DNA of 64,000 bases. Source: Acetobacter oryzifermentans. Lineage in GTDB: Bacteria; Pseudomonadota; Alphaproteobacteria; Acetobacterales; Acetobacteraceae. The DNA lies in the NCBI RefSeq assembly GCF_001628715.1, contig NZ_CP011120.1, forward strand, positions 558,001-622,000. Reading direction: 5' to 3'. The position numbers were made by a program, and so were the translations under genes. Below the pieces are notes generated by a model. That model made no database searches and was not told the origin of the DNA. It saw nothing but the letters and a program-made list of their open reading frames with translations. Below, piece after piece: positions 18,172-24,934 of this stretch (positions are counted from its first letter, which is position 1; each line of letters begins with the position of its first letter).

Positions 18172-19851
18172 ATGACAACACTAACTGTAAATACAAGTGG
18201 GGATTGGGGCGTTCCCACTACTTATGATGGTGACGATGTTATTTTAGATGGAACATCATCTCCGATTACAGTTAACGTTGTAGCGCATAATTACGGTGGC
18301 TGGACTGAAGGTGATACGGCAAATTCCAACTTCCATTCCCCCACCATGACCATTAAAGGGAATGTTACGTTCACCGGTGATGGTTACCTTTCTATCAACA
18401 ATACGGTTACGAACGACGCCTCATCCTTCACTGTTGAATCGACCAACTTTGCAGTAAATGGCACCCTGACAGGAAACACCGTTACCATTGCAAACGGTGG
18501 CACCCTGTCTGTTGGCACGTTGAAGGCGCCTGTTACTTTCGGGGCCTCTTCCTCAGATTCCAGCGGGTATAATACGTTAATTGTTAGCAATTATGCGTCC
18601 AGCGGAACGCTCACAATTAACAACCTGTCTCCGCGCGATCAGATTGTGTTTTCCAATGGTGAAACCACAAGCCTAAGCTGGAGCGGCAATGGCAACGAAA
18701 TTGTGGATCAGGACGGAACAGTTCTGGCGAACGTGACCTTTGCTGATGGGTATAGCAAGGACGATTACTCCTTTAACGGAGACAGCGTAACCGTTACCTG
18801 CTTTTTGGCTGGCAGCATGATCCGCACGCCCGAAGGTGAAAAGGCGGTGGAAGACATCCAGCTTGGTGATGACGTTGTAACTTTTGACTGGCAGCAGAAC
18901 AAAGATGTGGCATGCCCGGTTGTGTGGGCCGGTAAAGCCCATGCACATGTGCAGGCTGATCTTACGGATGATGAAGCAGGCTGGCCCGTGCGTGTTCTTG
19001 AAAACGCCATTGCCCCCGGCGTGCCTTACAAGGATATGCTGATTACGGCCGAACATTGCCTGTTTTTTGATGGCAAGTTTGTACCGGCCCGTATGCTGGT
19101 GAATGGCGTATCCATTTTTTACGATAAATCCATTACCTCTTACGATTACTATCATATCGAAACAGCGCAGCACGCCGTTATTACTGCCGATGGCGTGCAG
19201 ACAGAAAGCTATCTGGATACCGGCAACCGTTCCACCTTCCGCCAGCTTGGCAAGGTTGCTGCGCTGCGTGGCAAGGCCAAAAGCTGGGCGCATGATGCAG
19301 GCGCCCCTTTGGCGGTAGAACGTGCTTTTGTTGAACCCCTGTTCCATGTTCTAAATACACGTGCGCATGATATTGCAGGCCATATTGCGCAGGCTAAAAA
19401 AGCAGAAACAACGGTAGATCCAGACCTGTATCTGGTTACAAACACCGGCGCTATTGTGCGGCCCCTGCGCAAGGAAACCCAGCAGTACAGCTTTATGCTG
19501 CCTTCTGGCACGCAGTTTGTGCGTGTGGTTTCCCGCGCAAGCCGCCCAGCAGATGTGATTGGCCCGTTTGTGGATGATCGGCGCTATATGGGTGTGGCCG
19601 TGGCAGATGTGCGCCTTTTCTGTGCCACAAAGGCACATAACATCACGGCACATCTTCAGGCCGAAAAACCCGCTGGCTGGCACGCTACAGATTGGACAGA
19701 TTGCACATGGACCAATGGTGATGCCGTGCTGCCCTTGGGGAACTATCTGACCAACGGCAAAATGGGCATTCTTACCATGACCATTCGGGCGGCTGGGCCA
19801 TATCTTGTTGAAGATCAGGCAGTTGCTGAATTAAACCTGCGTTCGGCTTGA
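18172..19851 (+). CDS. large Hint-domain (hedgehog/intein-type) protein, copy A
   Basis: A 559-residue protein. Residues 1-209 are Thr/Ser/Asn/Gly-rich beta sequence with short repeats, like a passenger or adhesin-type domain. From C210 a Hint_2-type module begins (CFLAGSMIRTPEGEKAVEDI) with the nucleophile Cys and the block-B T292-x-x-H295 (LITAEHCLFF). The final 120 residues (VVSRASRPADVIGPFVDDRR, GWHATDWTDCTW, IRAAGPYL) are conserved with copies B and C. In intein and hedgehog proteins such a module cleaves or splices at its Cys; here release of the N-terminal part is an inference. No classical signal peptide is visible. Confidence 0.85.
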   Translation: MTTLTVNTSGDWGVPTTYDGDDVILDGTSSPITVNVVAHNYGGWTEGDTANSNFHSPTMTIKGNVTFTGDGYLSINNTVTNDASSFTVESTNFAVNGTLTGNTVTIANGGTLSVGTLKAPVTFGASSSDSSGYNTLIVSNYASSGTLTINNLSPRDQIVFSNGETTSLSWSGNGNEIVDQDGTVLANVTFADGYSKDDYSFNGDSVTVTCFLAGSMIRTPEGEKAVEDIQLGDDVVTFDWQQNKDVACPVVWAGKAHAHVQADLTDDEAGWPVRVLENAIAPGVPYKDMLITAEHCLFFDGKFVPARMLVNGVSIFYDKSITSYDYYHIETAQHAVITADGVQTESYLDTGNRSTFRQLGKVAALRGKAKSWAHDAGAPLAVERAFVEPLFHVLNTRAHDIAGHIAQAKKAETTVDPDLYLVTNTGAIVRPLRKETQQYSFMLPSGTQFVRVVSRASRPADVIGPFVDDRRYMGVAVADVRLFCATKAHNITAHLQAEKPAGWHATDWTDCTWTNGDAVLPLGNYLTNGKMGILTMTIRAAGPYLVEDQAVAELNLRSA

Positions 19852-19872
19852 TTTTATCAGTTCTGAATGTGT

Positions 19873-19908
19873 GCAAAAGGCTCTACCTGAAAGGGGAGGG
19901 CCTTTTGC
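19873..19908 (+). terminator. hairpin terminator after Hint gene A
   Basis: GCAAAAGGC pairs with GCCTTTTGC around a CTCTACCTGAAAGGGGAGG-type loop. The hairpin follows the Hint gene by about 20 bp and also faces the end of the opposing MFS gene. The loop sequence resembles the hairpins at 21691 and 24879. Confidence 0.75.
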
Positions 19909-19931
19909 GTGTGGTAAGGAAAGCCCGCAGT

Positions 19932-21203
19932 TTACTGCTTTTTCTGCCCGGTTTCACGCAGGAGAAAAGTAAGTGCGCCTGCCAGCACAATACCGGCTAG
20001 GCCAAAGCTAAAGCCTTTTGTAAAATCCGCCCCGCTAAGTGGTCGCCCATGCCCCAGATGTTGCAGAAACATTGCAAACAGCGGAGAGACAATGGCGCTC
20101 ATAACAAATACCAAAAAGTTAATAGCCCCTGTGGCGCTGCCTTTTACATCATCAGCATTGGCTTCCTTGATAATGGTATAGGGGATCATGGCCGCGCCGG
20201 AAGAAAAGCCCAGCAGCAAAGCCAGCACATAAGGCGGAAACGTATTGCCCGGCAGGTAAATAATGGCTGCAACCGTAAGCGCCATAACAATAATGCCGCC
20301 CAGCAATACGGGTTTTCTACGCCCGATCTTATCTGTTAAATACCCAAGGGCAGGGCAGCCAAACATCCAGCCCACAGGCACCATGGCGGCCCGCATAACG
20401 GCCTCGTGGTAACCAACGTGCCAGCTTTGGGTTAAAAACGTAATGCCCCATGTCATGCTGCCTACGGTGGTGGGTAAAAACAGCAGCCCCGCACACAGCC
20501 CGCACAGATAAGATTGTGGGTTGCTGAGCACGCTTTTATACGGTGCAAACATGGAAGCAGATGCTTTGCCGACGTGCGCGGTGTTTGCCTTTTTTTCCTG
20601 CGGGGTCATTACAAACAAAAAAACGGCTATCAGGGCAATCAGCAGCCCGGTATCAATCCAGTAAAAATGCCAGTTGATAACGCCATGAATCAACCATGCC
20701 ACGGTAGATTGCCCCATGGCGCCGCCCAGCATGCCTGCGCATTGCGTTGCCCCTACAGCCGTGGCCAGATACTTTTTGGGAAACCCCCGTGCAGCCAGAT
20801 AAACCGCGCCCACAAATGCAAAAGCCGAGCCCGCACCCTGCATAAGGCGGCCAAGGCTTGCCATCCACTCATCCCCCCAACCAAACAGGCAGGTGCCAAT
20901 TGCCAGCACCAGCGCACCAAACGAAATGGTATATTTGGCCCCCCACCGATCCACCGCAGCGCCTGAAATAATGGAGCAGAAGGAATAGGTGTAATAATAC
21001 AGCCCAAGCAAAGACCCCAACCCAACCGTTGTAAGCCCAAAGGAGGAGACAAGCTCGTTCACCATAACGCTGGGGGCAGAGCGCGTGGAGTATTGCAGCA
21101 GGTAAAACACCAAACACAAAAACCAAGCAATAATATAGGGTGTCTGGATTGAAGTTGTGGGCTTATGTGTTGGGGGCGTAAAATTCATATATACATTTTT
21201 CAT
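19932..21203 (-). CDS. major facilitator superfamily transporter
   Basis: About 423 residues with twelve predicted membrane helices. The loop between helices 2 and 3 carries the MFS motif (GAAVDRWGAKYTI), and the matching loop in the second half reads GYLTDKIGRRKPVLLGG. A helix 4-5 region GRLMQGAGSAFAFVGAVYLA also fits. It resembles the anion/metabolite:proton symporter branch. No substrate can be inferred. The exact start is uncertain among TTG 21218, ATG 21203 and ATG 21188, none with a clear ribosome site. Confidence 0.85.
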   Translation of the reverse strand: MKNVYMNFTPPTHKPTTSIQTPYIIAWFLCLVFYLLQYSTRSAPSVMVNELVSSFGLTTVGLGSLLGLYYYTYSFCSIISGAAVDRWGAKYTISFGALVLAIGTCLFGWGDEWMASLGRLMQGAGSAFAFVGAVYLAARGFPKKYLATAVGATQCAGMLGGAMGQSTVAWLIHGVINWHFYWIDTGLLIALIAVFLFVMTPQEKKANTAHVGKASASMFAPYKSVLSNPQSYLCGLCAGLLFLPTTVGSMTWGITFLTQSWHVGYHEAVMRAAMVPVGWMFGCPALGYLTDKIGRRKPVLLGGIIVMALTVAAIIYLPGNTFPPYVLALLLGFSSGAAMIPYTIIKEANADDVKGSATGAINFLVFVMSAIVSPLFAMFLQHLGHGRPLSGADFTKGFSFGLAGIVLAGALTFLLRETGQKKQ

Positions 21204-21389
21204 TTTATACAGTGGCAACGCTTATCTGGTCTGGCATTATCTGCTGGCAAGAGGCAACACAATTTTCAGAAACACTTAACGCTTAACATACACACGCCTG
21301 TGCGGAAATTGATGTAAGCCTTTGCATTGATACCGCAGCTATCTGCGTTCATGATGCGGCAGGAAAAAAGACACAATAGGATGGTTGAG

Positions 21390-21632
21390 ATGACTGATGA
21401 TGAAGCCCGTATGCTAACAGGTACCGAATTAGACCCGCAAAAGCTTTATATGCAGGTTGAAGGGCTGAAAGATGTTTTGAAACTTGCCGTAAGCGGGTTG
21501 CCCCCGCAGAGTTTACAAAACCTGCGCGAAGCTCTGGAAAAAGTTTGTGCAGGCAGCGTGGAAATTCCGGGAATGGCAGAAGCGCTCCAGATTGTAAAAG
21601 AGCACTCCCCCGCGGCTTCTCACCTACAGTAA
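21390..21632 (+). CDS. small 80-residue protein, paralogue of the element's gene at 55877
   Basis: An 80-residue protein of unknown function. The start at 21390 is chosen because AGGA lies 8 nt upstream and because it then matches the length of its relative at 55877, also 80 residues. The two align without gaps and share the ending GM-x-EALQIVK-x-x-SP. The relative sits inside the integrated element while this one lies 3 kb outside it, which suggests remnants of an earlier related element here. Confidence 0.65.
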   Translation: MTDDEARMLTGTELDPQKLYMQVEGLKDVLKLAVSGLPPQSLQNLREALEKVCAGSVEIPGMAEALQIVKEHSPAASHLQ

Positions 21633-21690
21633 GAGCATAGAAATATTGGTGCAGCCGTTTTTAAAAGCAACGGATGGGCTTTAATTGTAA

Positions 21691-21724
21691 AAACAGGCTC
21701 TACCCGCAAAGAGAGAGCCTGTTT
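21691..21724 (-). terminator. hairpin terminator for Hint gene B
   Basis: AAACAGGCTCT and AGAGCCTGTTT make an 11-bp stem. Read on the minus strand, a run of five T follows the stem, 8 bp past the stop of the Hint gene that ends at 21732. It may also end the short gene from the left. Confidence 0.8.
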
Positions 21725-21731
21725 AAAACCG

Positions 21732-23732
21732 TTAAGCGGAGTGTGCTTTTTTCAACTGAGCTGTGTGCTGTGTTTGGGCAAGATAAGGCCCGGCAGCACG
21801 AATGCTCAGGGAAAGAATGCCCATTTTCCCGTGTGTGAGATGGTCTCCAAGTGGCAATTCCGCATTTCCCGTTGTCCAGGCGCAATCTGTCCACTCTGTA
21901 GCGTGCCAGCCTTCTGGTTTTTTATTCTGAAGGTGGGCTGTAATGTCGTATGTTTTTTGGGCGCAAAGCAAACGTATATCAGCAACAGCTACACCCATGT
22001 AACGGCGATCATCCACAAACGGGCCGATGGCATCTGCTGGGCGGCTGGCGCGGGAGATAATGCGCACGGATTTTGTATCAGGTGGCAGCATAAAGCTGTA
22101 TTGCTGGCCGTTATGCCGCATTGGGCGAATGGTAGCACCTGTTTGCGTCATCAGGTGCAGATCTGGGTCATGGGTTGTTGCAATTTTTTCTACAGACGGC
22201 GGGCAGCCAACAACATGATTTTCACGCCATTCAAGTGCGCGAAACAGAGGTTCAACAAAAGCGCGATCCACACATAGTGGTGCGCCCGCATCGTCTTCCC
22301 AACTTTTGGCAATGCCATGCAGTGTGACAACTTTACCTTCCTGCCGGAAGGTGGAGCGGTTTCCGGTATCCAGATAGCTTTCTGTCAGCATACCGTCTGC
22401 GGTGATAACGGAGTGCTGTTCCGTTTCTACATGGTAGTAATTATAGGAGCTAATGGATTTGTCATAGAAAATAGATACACCATTTACCAGCATACGCGCA
22501 GGCACAAAGTGGCCTTTAAAGAATAAGCAATGTTCAGATGTAATCAGCATATCCTTGTAGGGCACACCATCTGCAACGGCATCTTTTAGAATACGCACAG
22601 GCCAGCCAGCCTCATCATCAGGAAGGCCGGAGCGAACATTAACGTGTGCTTTGCCGACCCACACAACCGAACGCGTGACATGCTTGTTGTTGCGCCAATC
22701 AAAGGTTACAACTTCATCACCAATCTGAATGTCTTCTACAGCTACATCACCTTTTGGCGTGCTGATCATGCTGCCAGCAAGAAAGCAGGCACCAATGTAG
22801 GTGTTGCCATCAGATACAGTGATTTTCAGGGGGTTTGTATCATTGGTTGAGGCATTAACAATGTAAGCACCGTTGTTAAGTGTAACACCTGATGCAGGAG
22901 AAACAGCAAACTGCCCAATTACATTGCTATTTGCATCTTTAAGTGTAACAATTTTTTCTGAACTACTCGTTCCAAATAAACCACCATTTTCGATGGTGTA
23001 AGATGCAATCGTGCTTGTTGTGTTCTGGAGTTCGATCGTATCCTTGGAAGGATCGTAATTTTGGAAAGTTGTTGCGTTTACTGAACCGGATGATAGAAGA
23101 CTGATAAGCGTTCCACCACCGTTGATAATAACAGTGCCGCCACCTGTTCCAAAATTAACAGTTGAGCCTTCTAAAACGCTAGCTAATGCAGAACCGGTAT
23201 TAAGTGTTCCGCCATATTCAACATTAATTGTTGAACCATTTAAAACACCGGCAAGGGCGCCCCCACTTGTTCCGGTTAATGTAGCATTACCCCCAATAAT
23301 GTTGATTGTTGAACCCGTGACAAGATTAGCTAAACCAGAAATGGAGGTGGTTCCACCAATATAATATGTGGAAATTTCTGCTGCACCCGCACCAATAATG
23401 AAGTTTCCTGTTGCACCCGGAGTACTTACAAAAGTTTGGGCACTCAATGCGCTAATGAGAACAGCAAAATCACCAGATCCTGGCGTAAGAACGTAACCAC
23501 TGCCAAGAAGCTGCGCTATACCAAGGATATCAATACCTGGGTTAATGTCCTGCTGGTCTAATATAACGTGCCCGCTGGAATCTGTAATTTTCACATCCCA
23601 GTCTGAGAATAAAGACCCATATGGCTGCGAGACTGTCCATGTTGTTTCGATAATCTTGTTACCGTTGGCATCAAGCACCGGATTGCCCTGATCGTCCAGC
23701 TCATAAGTGTGATAAGTACTTGCACTGCTCAT
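21732..23732 (-). CDS. large Hint-domain protein, copy B, beside an invertible-looking spacer
   Basis: A 666-residue protein when started at the ATG at 23732, which has GGAGA upstream; the open frame continues to 23810 but that part overlaps the inverted repeat. Residues 1-315 hold repeated beta units (GSTINIIGGNATLTG, GSTINVEYGGTLNTG, GSTVNFGTGGGTVIINGG) of the pseudo-repeat kind seen in secreted adhesins. The Hint module begins at C316 (ACFLAGSMISTPKGD), with T398-x-x-H401. It is 350 residues long and near-identical in length and order to copies A and C. The gene is divergent from a serine recombinase at 23914. Confidence 0.85.
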   Translation of the reverse strand: MSSASTYHTYELDDQGNPVLDANGNKIIETTWTVSQPYGSLFSDWDVKITDSSGHVILDQQDINPGIDILGIAQLLGSGYVLTPGSGDFAVLISALSAQTFVSTPGATGNFIIGAGAAEISTYYIGGTTSISGLANLVTGSTINIIGGNATLTGTSGGALAGVLNGSTINVEYGGTLNTGSALASVLEGSTVNFGTGGGTVIINGGGTLISLLSSGSVNATTFQNYDPSKDTIELQNTTSTIASYTIENGGLFGTSSSEKIVTLKDANSNVIGQFAVSPASGVTLNNGAYIVNASTNDTNPLKITVSDGNTYIGACFLAGSMISTPKGDVAVEDIQIGDEVVTFDWRNNKHVTRSVVWVGKAHVNVRSGLPDDEAGWPVRILKDAVADGVPYKDMLITSEHCLFFKGHFVPARMLVNGVSIFYDKSISSYNYYHVETEQHSVITADGMLTESYLDTGNRSTFRQEGKVVTLHGIAKSWEDDAGAPLCVDRAFVEPLFRALEWRENHVVGCPPSVEKIATTHDPDLHLMTQTGATIRPMRHNGQQYSFMLPPDTKSVRIISRASRPADAIGPFVDDRRYMGVAVADIRLLCAQKTYDITAHLQNKKPEGWHATEWTDCAWTTGNAELPLGDHLTHGKMGILSLSIRAAGPYLAQTQHTAQLKKAHSA

Positions 23733-23746
23733 AATATAAATCTCCG

Positions 23747-23894
23747 AAAATCTTGATTTGCGCACTTTTTCATGATTTATTTTTACTAACAAAATAAGTT
23801 TTTGTTGCATAAACAGTTCTGGTTATCATAAATACTTGTAAGAATCCTGAATGAGGTACGGAGCAAATTCGCTCTTTGCGCAAATCAAGATTTT
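23747..23894. repeat. 18-bp inverted repeat around a 112-bp spacer, candidate invertible promoter
   Basis: AAAATCTTGATTTGCGCA at 23747-23764 recurs as its exact reverse complement at 23877-23894. Inside each copy is a dyad, AAATC-TT-GATTT, with a two-base centre, the geometry of serine-recombinase crossover sites. The spacer carries a rightward promoter-like TTGTTG-16-TATCAT (23802-23829), pointing at the recombinase. The left copy stops just before the ribosome site of the Hint gene, so flipping the spacer would turn that promoter toward the Hint gene. An autoregulatory res-like site is the main alternative. Confidence 0.6.
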
Positions 23895-23913
23895 AGCAAG
23901 AAACTTTTGAAAA

Positions 23914-24549
23914 ATGTCTGTCGTTTATGATGTTATGAGTTCATCAAAATCGTGTGATAAAATTGGTTACGCTCGTGTAAGTACAGTGGGCCAAACTTTA
24001 GATATTCAGATAAAAACTTTAAAAGAATACGGATGTCACCGTATCTATCGTGAAAAAGCTAGCGGCGCAGATGCTGCACGAAAAGAATTACACAAATTAC
24101 TCAATAATCTGAAGGAGGGCCAAATAGTTGTGGTAACGCGTTTGGATAGGCTGGCACGTAGCACATTTGACCTTTTTTCTATTGTAAAAGTAATAACTGA
24201 AAAAAATTCTCAGTTTTACTCTTTGGCAGAGCCATGGACGGATACAAATACGAGCACAGGCCGTCTGATGCTTGCGGTTTTAGGTGGTTTGGCAGACGTG
24301 GAGCGCGATCTTATTCGCAATCGTACATCCGAAGGGCGCGCAAGAGCCATTGCGCAGGGCAAAAAAATGGGGCGGCCTGCCAAAATTACTCCTGCACAGC
24401 GAAAGGAAATCATTCAATATCGAAAGAACGGTCAAACATTAAAGAAAATTGCAGATGTTTTTGGAATTAGCTCAACAACTGTCTCCAGAATTATTACAGG
24501 AGCAGATAGCCATAGAAGCCGAAAAACAAAAAAGCTTATGGTTCAATAG
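23914..24549 (+). CDS. small serine recombinase (invertase/resolvase family)
   Basis: A 211-residue protein of Hin/Tn3-resolvase type. The catalytic serine is S23 in KIGYARVSTVGQTLD; later motifs are VVTRLDRLARSTFDLF, STGRLMLAVLGGLADVERDL and the RTSEGRARAIAQGKKMGRPA hinge. A C-terminal helix-turn-helix (LKKIADVFGISSTTVSRII) binds DNA. It is divergent from Hint gene B across the inverted repeat at 23747-23894, its probable target. A closely related recombinase lies at 27306 beside Hint gene C. Confidence 0.92.
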   Translation: MSVVYDVMSSSKSCDKIGYARVSTVGQTLDIQIKTLKEYGCHRIYREKASGADAARKELHKLLNNLKEGQIVVVTRLDRLARSTFDLFSIVKVITEKNSQFYSLAEPWTDTNTSTGRLMLAVLGGLADVERDLIRNRTSEGRARAIAQGKKMGRPAKITPAQRKEIIQYRKNGQTLKKIADVFGISSTTVSRIITGADSHRSRKTKKLMVQ

Positions 24550-24695
24550 TCTATTTTTATTATATGCGTTGTAACTCAGAAACAGCCTGCTCTCTATGGA
24601 GGCTCTTGCGCACTTTTCTCGTCCAAAAATGCCCAAGCATAATTTGCGCAAAGCTGCTACATGGCACATGGCAGAAGCAGCAGCCTGTTGAGGGC

Positions 24696-24724
24696 TTGAA
24701 CAGGAGGGTGGTGGAGCTGAGGGG
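24696..24724. repeat. left attachment site (tRNA-Ala 3'-end duplicate)
   Basis: These 29 bp are identical to 63151-63179. The last 16 bp (24709-24724) equal the 3' end of the tRNA-Ala gene, including CCA, and the first 13 equal its downstream flank. A tRNA 3'-end fragment far from the tRNA, with an integrase next to the intact tRNA, is the classic mark of an integrated element. Confidence 0.88.
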
Positions 24725-24878
24725 TGTATAATAATCTTTTTATATCAATGTGTTATGTAGAAAAACTTGGTCAAATATGCTTGTTATTTTTCAAAGGGTT
24801 AAGGCGAATTTGTAAACTCTTTATTAGCAAGGATGTCCGTAAATCTCAGGCGTGTGTATTAGGCCGAAACATAAAAAC

Positions 24879-24905
24879 AGGCTCCACCCAGAAAGGGGGA
24901 GCCTG
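24879..24905 (-). terminator. hairpin terminator for Hint gene C
   Basis: CAGGCTCC pairs with GGAGCCTG. On the minus strand a run of five T follows, about 30 bp past the stop of the Hint gene that ends at 24935. The loop resembles those at 19873 and 21691. Confidence 0.75.
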
Positions 24906-24934
24906 CTCAAAAAGATTTTAGCTGTTTAAATCAA

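Larger units (their letters stand above)
24550..24934. other. intergenic region holding the left element junction
   Basis: No gene is credible in these 385 bp. They contain TTGCGCACTTTT at 24607 and ATTTGCGCAA near 24645, short matches to the inverted-repeat ends at 23747-23894 and possibly a decayed copy. They also contain the attachment-site repeat at 24696-24724, an AT-rich stretch to about 24870, and a terminator at 24879. Confidence 0.5.

Noticed and set aside
23122..23364. repeated 'VEPFKTPA'-like frame opposite Hint gene B
   Set aside because: The repeats are the antisense image of the beta repeats in the Hint protein.
24607..24655. TTGCGCA-containing pair as a third invertible site
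   Set aside because: The match to the 23747 repeat is only 8-12 bp and TTGCGCAA is self-complementary, so an inverted pair is expected by chance. I kept it as a possible relic only.
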